This document shows, piece by piece, positions 26,791-37,171 of a DNA stretch of 64,000 nt (positions are counted from its first letter, which is position 1; each line of letters starts with the position of its first letter). A program made the translations under genes and the position numbers. Where the stretch lies: contig NC_089864.1 of NCBI RefSeq assembly GCF_036373705.1, positions 1,106,001 through 1,170,000 of the forward strand. Direction: 5' to 3'. The stretch comes from Amia ocellicauda (taxonomy: Eukaryota > Chordata > Actinopteri > Amiiformes > Amiidae). A model generated the notes under the pieces. That model had not been told where the DNA came from. It searched no databases and saw nothing but the letters and a program-made list of their open reading frames with translations.

Positions 26791-27505
26791 TATTTATAGG
26801 CTGTACAATGCACTAATCTATATTAATGATCTGGACTCTGGGATAGTTAGCAAACTTGTTAAATTTGCAGATGATACTAAAATAGGCGGCTCAGCAGATA
26901 CAATCTCGGCAGCACAGGCTATTCAGAGGGACTTTAATATTAATATAATAATTAATATAATATTCAGTTGTGGGCGACACCTGGCAGATTAAATTCAATG
27001 TGGACAAGTGCAAGGTAATACATGCAGGTAACAAAAATGTCCACTATAATTACTCTATAGGAGGAATAGAACTAGATGAAGTAACGCATGAGAAAGACCT
27101 AGGAGTCTATGTGGACTCATCACTTTCTCCATACAAACAATGTGGGGAAGCAATAATAATGGCAAACACAATGCTAGGGTATATTGTCAAAAGTGTAGAA
27201 TTGAGCACAAGGGCAGTGATGTCCAGACTGTACAATGCACTAGTTAGAGCTCATCTGGATACTGTGGACAGTTCTGGGCTCCACACTTCAAGAAAGATAT
27301 CGCTGCTCTAGAGGCAGTTCAGAGGAGAGCAACCAGACTTATTCCAGGTCTGAAGGGAAAGTCCTACTGAGAGACTGAGGACCTGAACCTCTTCACCCTG
27401 GAACAGAGGAGACTACGTGGGGACTTGATCCAAGTCTTCAAAATCATGAAAGGCATCGACCACATCAAACCAGAGGAGCTTTTCCTGATCAGCAGGGACA
27501 CACAT
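26790..27505 (+). mobile_element. LINE reverse-transcriptase fragment (CR1/L2-like), copy 2
   Basis: Carries, with breaks, the RT segment YINDLDSGIVSKLVKFADDT containing the FADD catalytic motif (about 26815-26880), then WQIKFNVDKCKVIHAGNKN, HEKDLGVYVDSSL and [13 protein letters not shown], and the terminal part shared with the copy at 10977. It is cut off at 27505 inside the phrase cagcagggacacac. A small duplication of tataataattaatataata breaks the frame near 26940. Confidence 0.88.
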
Positions 27506-27599
27506 ATGGAGTGATGATAATGTATTAAACAAAGTACAGCACTTTAATGTCTCACAGTGTGGGTGCTGTTCTATAAGGCTGTTTAGATCTGTGCAGTTC

Positions 27600-28260
27600 A
27601 GACAGTGATATAAAGCCGATATTTACAGGTCAGATGATATGACAGACAAAACAATATGCAGCACTAAATATATTTACATCACAGGCAAAGTGACTTAAAC
27701 ACTTAATTTATATACAAGCAGTTCAGTAGGTGTAATTAAAAGCATTAAATACTACACAACACTGTTAATATATTTACACTACAAACTCCTATAAGACATG
27801 TATCTGTGTCCAGTCCTGTCAGTGCGTTCAGCTCCCTTGTGTGGCTCCATCCCTGCCTGTGTCCAGCGGCTTCAGCTGATCGCTAGTGTGACCTGCAGTC
27901 CAGTGTGTCCACATGAGTCCCAGAGATCAGAGCAGGGTGTCCAGTGTGTCCGCAGGGTGTCATGCTGCTGATCTGGTCTGGGCTGTGTCTGTCCACACTG
28001 AGGACTCTGTACATAGGGTGGCTCTGACACACAGAATAAGAGCCACCTGTTGAGACAGGCTGTCCTGTGATTGGCTGGATTCTCACATGTGATTCATATA
28101 TAGTTACAGCAAAGGCCAAGCAATATAAAAGCATGTTCATTCATATTCGAACAGCTCAGTAGGCACAATAAAAAGCATTACACACTGTCCAGCACTGCTA
28201 ATATACGAATAGCAGATTTACAATGTGATGTCAATCAGATCAGAAGGTGTGACACCGTCA
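27600..28260. repeat. Diverged tandem duplication of about 430 bp
   Basis: 27705-27775 (gcagttcagtaggtgtaatt then aaaagcattaaatac) is repeated in diverged form at 28140-28205 (acagctcagtaggcacaata then aaaagcattacac). The blocks lie downstream of the GIMAP gene. Function unknown; no coding signal. Confidence 0.55.
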
Positions 28261-28621
28261 GTGTGTTAAACGTGACCTAGGCTGTGCTATCCCCTCTCTG
28301 TGCTGCACTGTAACTGTGTCCATGCTCTGCTACTGTAAGAGAGGCTGTGTGTGTGAAGAGAGGTGAGTTTGACAAGCTCCCATTCGTTCAAACCACTGTC
28401 AATCATGGGAACTGCCCCGAATAGAGTGCTCTCATTGGCTGGCAACAGTTCCTGTCAGTGAGAGACGCTCCACTGCGACACCGCCCCCCTCTGTTGAGTC
28501 TGTTGTCGACGGCTGTTCACCTGTTCACACAGTGTCCGCTGCACAGGGCCTGGACACTGACAAATTTCCGGCCGGCTTAGAGCCAGCCGGCTGTGGGTCC
28601 GAGAGAGAGAGAGAGAGAGAG

Positions 28622-28672
28622 ATGGACCCAGGAAGGAGTGAGCAGAGGCGGGCGGAGGCAGCTTCAGCAGCA
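28622..28672 (+). CDS. Possible first exon, weak candidate
   Basis: ATG GAC CCA begins MDPGRSEQRRAEAASAA and is followed by a donor-like gtaagc at 28673. It sits in a GC-richer patch after a (GA) run, which looks like a promoter-proximal exon. No matching downstream exon was found before the GIMAP gene on the opposite strand. It could equally be chance. Confidence 0.2.
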
Positions 28673-28925
28673 GTAAGCATTGCCCACTTCATTATTGACT
28701 TAAAAAGCAGTTGTTAGCCAACAGTGTTATGGGTTAATAAACAATTAAGGGCAGTGCGTTTACACAGCTGCGTTAGCAGAAGAGACAGAAGAAGAGTGAC
28801 GTCAGAACAAGCTTTCTGACACCCCCTCAGCCTCACCCGATATTATGATCAGGTTCAGAGGCAGGTGGAGCCCATTATTGTGCCTTCTTTCTCAACTGGA
28901 TTATTTACTACCAAATCTATAATTA

Positions 28926-28931
28926 TTTATT
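28926..28931 (-). terminator. Candidate poly(A) signal of the GIMAP gene
   Basis: AATAAA on the minus strand about 110 bases after the GIMAP stop codon. Confidence 0.55.
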
Positions 28932-29037
28932 CAAGCATTTGATCATTCACTCATATATTGACGTATATGTTAATACTGCGCTCTAAGCTGCGCCTTGGCC
29001 CTACATCGCCGCCCCGCTGAGCCTCGCACCCCTGACA

Positions 29038-30516
29038 CTACAGACAGAAGCACCTCCTTCTGCGCCTCCTCCTCTGTGGCGGCTCCCGCTCCCGGCTGCT
29101 GTCATCCATCTCGTCCTCGCTCTCCACTAAACTCTGCCTGAGGGCTACCAACTCCCTTTCCCTCTCCTCCAGCCACTCCTCCATCTCCTCCATCTCTCTC
29201 AGTCTCCCTTCAGCCTCCCTCTCTCTCTCCCTCTTCTCCCTCTCTTTTCTAGCCCAAGCCATCTCTCTGATCCTCTCCTCTGACTCCTGAGTCGTGTCTG
29301 CTCTCCCTCTCTCCATCTCCTCACTGGTCTGTTCCATCACCTCTTCCCTATCTCCATCCATCTCGGTGGTGTCAACCCCCTCCCACTCCCTCTGCCCGTC
29401 CCTCAGTTTCAACTCCTCTTCTGTTTCTCTCTCTCTCTCTTCCAGCCTTTCTAGTACCTGCTGACTCTCTCTTTCCACAATCACCTTTCTAACCAGGACT
29501 ACCTCTGTCTTCCTCTCCTCTAAAGTCCATGTCAGGTGTGCTCTCTCTCTCTCTTCACCCTCAAAATCCTGCTTTTCCCAATAAACCTCTCTCTGTGTCT
29601 CCTCATCTTTCTGTCTCCTCTCCTCTCCCTCTCTTTTGGTCTCTGTGTCTGTCAGTTTCATCTCCCCTCTCTCTACTTCCCACAGTTTAATCTCCTCTTC
29701 CCTCTGTCCGATCCTCTCGTCCCAGTTCCTCTCGGCAGTGAAGTGCTGGCCACTGTGTCCTGCCAGCATCTCCTCTATCTTGTCCAGCAGCTCTGTGACC
29801 TGAGTGCCGTCGCCCCTGTTGCTGTTGTTGAGAACATGATACCTCTTCCCACATTTCTCCACAAGCCGCTGGAGCTCCTCCCCTCCTCTCTCAATGTGCT
29901 GCTCAATGGTTGTGTCTCCCAGTCTGTCCCCCCCAGTGAACAGCACTATAGTGTGTCTCCAGACTGTCTCACTGAGGAGCTCCAGGTGTTCCTGCACTGA
30001 TCTCCTCTCTCTCTCTGTGAATGACTCCCCCACAGGAATGGTCAGGAGGAGAGCGTGGGGTCCCGGGGGGCACAGAGACACACTGCGCACAATCTCCTGT
30101 TTGACACGCTCTGGGGTCTCCTGTGCAGAACCACTCCTCCAGCCTGGTGTGTCGACCACAGTGACCTGCCTCCCGGCCACTTCACCCTGGCTCTTCTCAC
30201 TCTGCTCAGTCACGACTCCAATCAGACTCCCGATCTTAAACACCTCTCTGCCCAGGATGGTGTTTCCTGATGAACTCTTCCCAGCCCATGATCTCGCCCC
30301 CAGCAGCACAATCCTCAGCTCTGAGAGACGCTGTGTCTCAGGGGAAGCAGTCTGTCTTCCCACTGTCAGAGAGGAACAACACAGTTTAGATCCCTCCTCA
30401 GACTGTTTAATTGGGGGACAGTAGGACAGAGGGACAGTCTCTCCTGAGGGAAATGTAGGACTGAAAAACTCAAATAACTCACCGGCAAGGGGGGAGAGAC
30501 TGTCACCGTTCACCAT
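29038..30516 (-). CDS. GIMAP-type (AIG1) GTPase with coiled coil and CaaX-like end
   Basis: Open frame of 492 codons. GIMAPs are small GTPases of lymphocytes and other cells that act on intracellular membranes. The G domain shows G1 GARSWAGKS (73-81), G3 DTPG (122-125), a G4-position TGGD (194-197), and the family stretch TIEQHIERGGEELQRLVEKC then YHVLNN. From about residue 265 to 475 it is a highly charged E/R/K-rich coiled coil. The C-terminus is RRRRRRRCFCL: a polybasic stretch and a cysteine four from the end, like a prenylation (CaaX) signal. A consensus donor (gccg then gtgagt, 30483/30482) and acceptor (tgacag, 30363) mark a possible in-frame 120-bp intron; splicing it gives 452 residues, and the text between (residues 12-51) is not GIMAP-like. 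The exon frame stays open upstream of this ATG to a TGA at 30804-30806. Confidence 0.88.
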   Translation of the reverse strand: MVNGDSLSPLAGELFEFFSPTFPSGETVPLSYCPPIKQSEEGSKLCCSSLTVGRQTASPETQRLSELRIVLLGARSWAGKSSSGNTILGREVFKIGSLIGVVTEQSEKSQGEVAGRQVTVVDTPGWRSGSAQETPERVKQEIVRSVSLCPPGPHALLLTIPVGESFTERERRSVQEHLELLSETVWRHTIVLFTGGDRLGDTTIEQHIERGGEELQRLVEKCGKRYHVLNNSNRGDGTQVTELLDKIEEMLAGHSGQHFTAERNWDERIGQREEEIKLWEVERGEMKLTDTETKREGEERRQKDEETQREVYWEKQDFEGEERERAHLTWTLEERKTEVVLVRKVIVERESQQVLERLEERERETEEELKLRDGQREWEGVDTTEMDGDREEVMEQTSEEMERGRADTTQESEERIREMAWARKEREKREREREAEGRLREMEEMEEWLEERERELVALRQSLVESEDEMDDSSREREPPQRRRRRRRCFCL

Positions 30517-30803
30517 CTTTCTCTCTCTCTCTTCTTTCTCAGTCGTTCCTTCCAGAGGTCCCTGGTCTCTCTTCTCTCTCTCTGTTGCTCAGTGTCCACT
30601 CTCCCTTCACACACACAGTCCTTATCTGGCCCCTCTGTGGCAAAGGGGCTCCAGGTGTCCAGAATGTCAGTAATGAGTCTCTGTAGAAACCAGAGGAGCT
30701 CAGGGTTCAGATCCAGGCGTTTCAGTAGCTCCTCCAGATGTTCAGCCCAGCTGTTGCTGATCTCTGTCCACAGTCCAGTGCCTTTGAGATTGAGAGCATC
30801 GAT
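30517..30803 (-). other. In-frame open extension upstream of the GIMAP start
   Basis: The GIMAP frame runs on without a stop or ATG to 30803. It reads LWTEISNSWAEHLEELLKRL then DLNPELLWFLQRLITDIL and DTWSPF, which looks like an amphipathic helical protein segment, then a charged stretch up to the ATG. It may be coding sequence joined to an upstream exon, with candidate acceptor aaag near 30785, or 5' UTR. No family was recognised. Confidence 0.4.
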
Positions 30804-31860
30804 TCACAGCTGTTCTGCGACGTGCCGCCTCCTGGATGAAGAAGAAAACTGAATCCTCCTGGCTCTCCCCCCCGGAGGTCAGAGAGGCGCGTGAGAAGAG
30901 GTCTCAAGCCGCTTGAGAACTCGTCCTGCTTGTCCTCTGAGCAGAGCGATGCAGTTGGGGGAGCTGGGTTGGTCGAGCAGCAGCTGGGAGTGAAGATAAG
31001 AGCGCCACACCCACAAGGACTTATCTTCAAATGAGTTTTCACATTCGCACAAACACCACAACTTATAATAGCAGGAATAATACATAATATGAGTGCTAAA
31101 AGCATACACACTGGGTCGTCCTCGATCACTCTACAGTCCACCCAGGAGGGGTGTGTTGAAGACGTGGGTCTGAAGAAGGTCCTGCTACTTCGATGCACTC
31201 TCGCAAATCGTTCACAACACTGAGATGCCAGCGCTGCTCTGTGAGACACTCGGTAATCTGTACTAGTGAGCTTGTGTTGGGTCCAGAACGTTCTGGGGTT
31301 CATGACCTTTGTGGCTGCCAGCATATCTGTGAACGTGTGACCGAGGCCGCCCCTATCTGAAGCACACACACACGCACACGCACATGCACACACACACAGA
31401 GCGCTATCTGTAGCCACCTGCGCTCGGCTGGCTGGCAGGGTTGTCTGACAGCAGGCTTGCATACAGGAGGCACCGCTGGCGGGGGGTGTCTCTGTGTCGC
31501 TGTTGGGTCTGCAGCTCTGTGTGTGTGTGTGTGTGTGTGTGTCCAGTGTGTACAAGCTGCTTCAATCAGTGCGTGCCATGCTCAATACACTGGCCACTCG
31601 AGGACTGCAAATGAGCACCTGAACCAGCAAAGCTACTGTATTATTATTATTATTATTATTAATATACACTCTATAGCACCAAGCCCCTGTAATACAGTGT
31701 ACTCCTGTAATACATAAATCATGTTTCTTCACAAACAAACAAACAAACAAGGACGGACAACCAGTTTTATAAAAGTCGGTTTAATAGCTCCATCCGTTTA
31801 ATAGCAGCATCAAAGGGCAGGGGTGTGAGTAGTGTCTGTCGGTGTCGGTGTCGGGCACTG
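30804..31860. other. Region upstream of the GIMAP gene
   Basis: Contains simple repeats (gtgtgt at 31520-31540, tta at 31640-31660) and a minus-strand open frame of 277 codons (31555-30722) with a hydrophobic stretch (VCMLLALILCIIPAIIS) but no recognised domain. Its first part is encoded by CA repeats. It may include the GIMAP promoter or 5' exons. Confidence 0.35.
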
Positions 31861-32127
31861 ACAGTCCTGCAGTGTCTTGAAGTGTGTCAGAGTTGCAAAT
31901 AGTGTCAGGAGAGAGAGAGAGAGAGCACAGCCTTGAACACAGGGCCCTGACCATCACCAACACAGGGGGTGTTTGCTTCTGTCCACCAGAGAGCACCATC
32001 ACCCCTCTGCCCTGCTGAATCACTGGTCCTGATGCCCTCGGCACCTGAGCTGAACTGAACTGATTTCTCCTGACCTGAGCTCTCACTGTGCTGCTGGGAT
32101 CGAGGTGACAGTTTTAATGGTCTATAG

Positions 32128-33349
32128 AAGGGGTTCCCAGCCCTGGTCCTGCAGGAACCGCTAGCCTGCTGGTTTGTCTTCCAACTCAATTACTTAACTG
32201 AACCTTAAAGGGGAACTGCACCCCCATTTTTTAACCTTGATTATGTTAGATTTATATAATGTCAAAAATAGTCTGAAGTGAATATATATTTAGGAAAACC
32301 GTGATTTATGAAGGCACAATCAGTGCCGTCAATGTGGTGAGGCTGGGTGTCTGTCTGACAATGACAGTGCTGGGCAGCGCACTCACCGTCTGTTTACATA
32401 CATGACACACAGTGTGGCTTTTGGCTGTAACACAGTCACAGTCAAAAAGACACAGAGGTTATCAAGACGATGAGGAGGAAGTAAAATTACTCTTTCCCAA
32501 AAGATCACCAACTTGCCAGTCAACACATTTCTTGATCATGTTCAGTCGGATTAAAGGTCCAACAAATTCAGGTTGTGTAGCAGCCTCTTCACTGCAGATA
32601 TGATTCAACAGTCAGATCAAAAATGACAATTTTTAACACACTGTTACAACACACATGATTTGTACTTTGTGATTAGCGGTCAAAGTGTAATTTAGTGTAT
32701 TAAAGTAAACTATTTGTCAGTGAGTGTCCTGTTAAAAATGGCACGATTTACTCTGAGGTAGTGAGTGTCCAGCAGCACTGTAGTGCCGTGAGTTCATTCA
32801 CATTGGGGCAGGTTCGTTTCTGAACAGGGAAACAGGTAAGTAGGCTTTAGGCTTTTCAGCTAACGAGCAATAAGAGAGAAGAAAAACAAAATATCCTCCT
32901 CACGGATGTACATGCTCAAAAACTAACTAAAACAAGAGTGTAAGTCATGGCGCTTCCTGGTTGCAATGTGGGGATTGAGGATCCTACTGCAAGCAGCAGA
33001 AAGATCTAAATAAGGAGATACATTTAATCTATTTAATTTACATAGATCTATAACATGGGGGAAAAAACTAACAAAACGCCAGCTAGAATTTCTTTAAAAT
33101 TGAAGATATCCTAGTAGTATGTTGTTGCAATATATACAGCTAACAGAATTAAAATATAAATGTGCAGTGCAGTTCCCCTTTAATTTATCTAATAATTTGA
33201 TTACGTATTACTTTTTTACTTGTTACTTTTTAATACGTTTCTTAAAAATGTTATGCTAAAAAGCCTTATTTTGGAAAAAAAAATTAAGCTCGATTGGAAC
33301 AAAACCCATCAGGGTTGGGGCTCCTCCAGGACAAGGTTGGTAACCCCTG
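32128..33349. mobile_element. hAT-like element with 8-bp target duplication
   Basis: Ends aaggggttcccagccctggt and ggttggtaacccctg form inverted repeats, and gtctatag flanks both sides (32120-32127 and 33350-33357). It inserted at the very end of the class I coding exon. The uninterrupted counterpart is visible in the right arm at 43630. A second element sits inside it. Confidence 0.85.
32209..33179. mobile_element. TTAA-flanked element nested in the hAT-like element
   Basis: Perfect 12-bp inverted ends aggggaactgca and tgcagttcccct directly flanked by TTAA on both sides (32205-32208, 33180-33183). The TTAA target points to piggyBac or Kolobok type elements. No transposase was seen in its 971 bp, so it is probably non-autonomous. 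Confidence 0.85.
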
Positions 33350-34059
33350 GTCTATAGAGTAGATGCAGCTCCTCCACTGAGCTCCAGGGAGACCCCCGCA
33401 CCCCCCACTCCTGCTCCCGGGGTCCTGAACCGGACTGTCCCGCCACTCCTCCGCAGTTTGACGCTCAGAGACACAGCAGCCGCCGACACAGCCAGGAGCA
33501 GCAGCGCAGCGGACACCACAGCAACCCAGCGTCTCCTGTCACTGCGCCCGCCTGCCTCTGAGAGACAGACAGAGAGACGGTTAGACAGGCGGACAGGACG
33601 CACTCAGCACGCACTCACACTGCACACTCACAGTGTCCTGAAGCCAGTGTGTCAGTGCAGCTCTGTATCTCTGCGTTATCAATATAGTACAGACTGCGGC
33701 TTCTCTCTCTGTGTCTCTCAACTCAGTGTCTCAGCCCAGGTCAGTGTGTCAGTGTGTCAGTGTCTCACCCCAGGTCCGAGTGGCTGTGCTGTGTGACAGT
33801 ACAGCTGTATCTTCCTCCCTGACCTCTGACCTCCACACTCTTCCTCAGCTGGAAGGTGGCGTCCCCGTTGGGTCGCACCCCGCCGGACCACACCTCCCCC
33901 GTCTTGTTCTCCCCGGTTCTGGACAGGGTGACCTCCACGGCCCCGGGGCCCAGGCCAGTGGCCAGGCAGGAGAGAGAGAGAGACCCAGAGCCTGCCGCTG
34001 GCCTGGAGAAGAGATGGACTGAGGGAGAGACTGGGAGAGAGAGACAGAGAGAGAGTGTA

Positions 34060-35430
34060 ACAAAACTGTACATTTAGTTAATTTGACGAGACACACCTCT
34101 ACCAATCAGAAGGTGACTGACTCGATAAAAGTCACATCCCTTTGATTACAGACAGACACCTCAATTGTGCTTCGATCGCTGTGCAGCCGCGTCTTGTTCT
34201 TCCTTTCTACCCACATTCATTCAGCTGCCAACTAGGGATTGAAGAAGACTGCAGCTCTGGCGTCTTGCTGACTTTTACCTCTCCAGCGGAAAACTTTTCA
34301 TATATCTGAGTACTCTGTCCAATAACGCTGAAAGCAGTATGTTTTGGTTTTTGTTGGGAAAATGTTTCTATATAACCTTATCATAGGATCTTTGTATTAC
34401 CCCCCCTTTGGCTTGTAATCTATATACTATGCATACTGCTAATGAAACTATGTACATGTTAAAATTTGGATGGAACATATACAGAGCTGTGTATGCGCTA
34501 AAAGGTCAGTAACTCTTAGAGGAAGTGTTAGCCACAGAACATGCTGTAAGAGTCAATATGTTCATATCCCCCGCTTCCCCCCCGAAATGTTCTACACTAG
34601 GTGTTGAACTATTTCTATAGTATGTGCTATCCATCCTCTTTCGATAACATGCTCACAAGGCATGACGTGCACCTTCCCGTTGGAACACTGCCGAACCTCT
34701 TGTCCAAAAGCATTAGCCAATACGTCGTCTCTATTATGTTGTGTCGGGACCGCCCCAACACCGTTACAGAAGTCGTTTGTTAAACTGTATAAAAGGCTGT
34801 GTTACACTTACAATGCAGAGAAATGATCTGACTTTGTGTCTGTGACGTTCCTTCCCGAGCGCTGGTGTCTGCAGAGAGTCTCAATTGTTCCTGAACGCTG
34901 TCTGGGTGCCTATGCCTACTGTCCGGAGTGAACTCGAAGGGTTGCTTCAACTGAAGCGTTGTACCTTAACAGTTTTCTTATGTCTTTCCCCTGCTTTGTT
35001 TGAAGAAGTATTACTATTGTTTTTTTATTTTGAGTGTGGTGATTGTAGTTTATAAGTTTATAAAAAAACTCTAGTTTCTGCTCTTTGTTCGTAGTCACTC
35101 TACCTGTCGCTTCACAGCACTTGTTGTGTTCTGTACCTCTCCATGGTCGGCATTTCACTTTTTCCCTGTTGCTCTAAATCCTTCTGTTCTTTTTGGTGTG
35201 GGGATTTTTCCACCCTGGCACCCAACGCTTGACCATGAGAGGAACTGTTACAAGAGGGAAGGGCTTAATAGTGTGCTGCAGTAAAGGTCTCCGCCCGCTC
35301 TGCTCTCCTAGTCTAGCGCCCCCTGCAGTGCGGTTTCTGTCTCCGCCCTCCTGAGAGTCAAGAGTCAATATGTGCTGAACTATCTTCATATCCCCCGCTT
35401 CCCCCCCGAAATGTTCTACACTAGGTGCCA
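34060..35430 (+). mobile_element. LTR retroelement remnant with primer-binding-site-like motif
   Basis: About 1.1 kb of LTR-like sequence has TATAAAA at 34788-34794 and is followed by tggcacccaacg (35216-35227), which resembles the lysine-tRNA primer binding site of some retroviruses and LTR elements. About 130 bp later, 35350-35424 repeats the LTR segment 34545-34601 (catatcccccgcttcccccc), as expected for a truncated second LTR. No gag, pol or env frame is seen. Borders are approximate. Confidence 0.6.
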
Positions 35431-35447
35431 ACTGGCCCTGCAGAGAC

Positions 35448-35690
35448 TCCCCTCACACCTGGACTGGACTGTGTCTCTCAGGACCAGGGCTGAGACGCTG
35501 ATGGACTGGACTGTGTCTCTCAGGACCAGGGCTGAGACGCTTCTGGACTGGACTGTGTCTCTCAGGACCAGAGACCCTGCTGGACTGGACTGTGTCTCTC
35601 AGGACCAGAGACCCTGCTGGACTGGACTGTGTCTCTCAGGACCAGAGACCCTGCTGGACTGGACTGTGTCTCTCCCGTGGGGACAGTGTG
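35448..35690. repeat. Tandem repeat in the left class I leader intron
   Basis: Units of ctggactggactgtgtctct then caggaccag with or without ggctgagacgc, the reverse complement of the array at 41098-41480, but fewer and more irregular. Confidence 0.93.
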
Positions 35691-36177
35691 TGTGACAGAG
35701 CTGTGATGCTCACCCACACAGAGGCACTGAGAGAGAACCACTGCAGCCCACAGACCCGCAGTCACACAGGGCATCGCAGGAACATCTGCAAACACAGACA
35801 TCACAGCACAGTAAACCAGCAGCCTGCACTGAGCCTGATTGTGTTCATTTGCACCAAACATTTCACAGTCCTTCTCCAGGAAAGAGCCCGTCATCTTCAT
35901 CAACACAAACACACAAGAAACTCCCACAGGAGAAACCTGGGAACGCTTCTGCCACTGTGGGCAGCACTGCGTTACTCTCACTTTGCCTGCAACCTCTTGC
36001 CAGTTATTGAGCCTCACCTTCCTATATATTCAGGTGTTTGAATGTCATGGACTGTGTTTACAGACCTAAAGCAGAAGAAAAGGCTCAATGTGTGAACTGT
36101 AGTTTTGAGTGTTTTAACAGTTTTCCAGAATTGAAGTTTAATGTTAAGTTGCTGATAAAATGGATACTTTCTTAAAT

Positions 36178-37170
36178 ATATAGAACATAAAGTGTCCAGT
36201 CGAGAGGAGCCCATCTGCCCCATCGTGCTCGTTTGGTGTCCATTAATAAGTGATCAAGGATCCTATCCAGTCTGTTTTTGAATGTTCCCAAATTGTCTCT
36301 TCAGCCACATCGCTGGGGAGTTTGTTCAGATTGTGACGCCTCTCTGTGTGAAGAAGTGTCTCCTGTTTTCTGTCTTGAATGCCTTGAAGCCCAATTTCCA
36401 TTTGTGTCCCGGGTGCGTGTGTCCCTGCTGATCTGGAAAAGCTCCTCTGGTTTGATGTTGTAAGATATTATTTGTTAAATGTATTTTTCTATGGGAAATT
36501 CTATACCATCTGGTTTGGTAGAGGAAACAGATCTCCTCCTTGTAGCCCTGGTAGCCCCTGGTAGCCCTGGTAACTCTATCTTTATGACCAGAGACCAAAA
36601 GGGACCAGTCCTCTGATTGGCTCCTAGCCAAACTCAAAATGACCCCCACTTCTAAATTACTTTAGCATAAGGCACCCAAGTCATGGTGGTGGCAAAATGC
36701 TATTGGTTGGAAGGAAACCTTATAAAAGGGAAAACAAAGAGAATTTGAGTTTCTCTTAACTTCTTCATCCTGCAACGAGACACAAGACAGAGCTGGAGAG
36801 GAGAGACAGAGAGAGACACACCGCTGTGAGGAGAAAGAAGAAAATGGGTATTATCTGTTTCTTATTGTAATCCAGCAGAAGCTTAATATTTCTTATTTTC
36901 AGTAATATAATTGAATGATATTAGTTTCCTATTTTTGTCAAAATAAACGATTATTGCACATCTGTGACTTGACCGCATCTTCCCTCTAAAAAGAATCTTA
37001 AAAGAGAAACCAATTGACTATGAGTTTTCAGTTCAACTATTTATTTAGACTGACTGAAAAACCAAGCAATCAAAATTCTCTTACAATGTGGTCGATGTCT
37101 TTCATGATTTTGAAGACTTGGATCAAGTCCCCAGGTAGTCTCATCTATTCCAGGGTGAAAAGGTACAGTT
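36178..37170 (-). mobile_element. LINE 3' fragment (CR1/L2-like), copy 3, split by an LTR
   Basis: Reverse orientation of the copy at 10977: begins gaacataaagtgtccagtcg and continues to gtttgatg (36457), then resumes at 37086 with atgtggtcgatgtctttcat. A further forward-strand end piece of the same family follows at 37172-37310 (acattcaaaaacagactgga). Confidence 0.88.
36459..37085 (+). mobile_element. Solo LTR inside the LINE fragment
   Basis: 627 bp starting tgtaaga and ending tcttaca, flanked by a 4-bp duplication atgt (36455-36458, 37086-37089). It contains TATAAAA at about 36722 and AATAAA at about 36943 in the right order and orientation for an LTR with U3, R and U5. Excision restores the LINE text gtttgatgtggtcgatg. 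The 4-bp duplication is typical of gammaretrovirus-like elements, but the family is not proven. Confidence 0.85.
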
Positions 37171-37171
37171 C

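Larger units (their letters stand above)
33352..35774 (-). pseudogene. MHC class I-like pseudogene (left, minus-strand copy)
   Basis: Leader exon 35774-35714 (MPCVTAGLWAAVVLSQCLCV), alpha-3 34030-33769 and membrane/tail exon 33557-33352 are recognisable and almost identical to the right copy. No alpha-1 or alpha-2 exon remains; an LTR element occupies that place. Alpha-3 is 262 bp instead of 273 because of a 14-bp loss near its 3' end and a 3-bp gain, so its splice phase no longer fits the membrane exon. The stop codon TAG is created by the hAT target site at 33352-33354 and replaces the last residues (ASTL instead of ASIDH). These changes support a dead gene. Confidence 0.88.
31860..35870 (-). 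repeat. Left arm of an inverted duplication carrying MHC class I sequence
   Basis: Reverse-complement match to about 40912-43870, from upstream of the leader exon (tttgcaaatgaacacaatca) to past the 3' end (gacactatttgcaactc). The left arm is lengthened by a 1.2 kb insertion at 32128-33349 and has lost the alpha-1/alpha-2 region, replaced by an LTR element. Confidence 0.88.

Noticed and set aside
29536..30424. Plus-strand frames of 154 and 176 codons over the GIMAP gene
   Set aside because: Antisense shadows of the GTPase frame; the minus strand has the G motifs.
30722..31555. 277-codon minus-strand frame upstream of GIMAP with a hydrophobic stretch
   Set aside because: The first part is CA-repeat encoded, it lacks any recognised domain, and its end overlaps the GIMAP-frame extension in another frame. 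Kept only as an unassigned region.
33711..34077. Plus-strand frames over the left class I copy
   Set aside because: Shadows of the minus-strand alpha-3 exon, which has the IgC1 motifs and correct splice borders.
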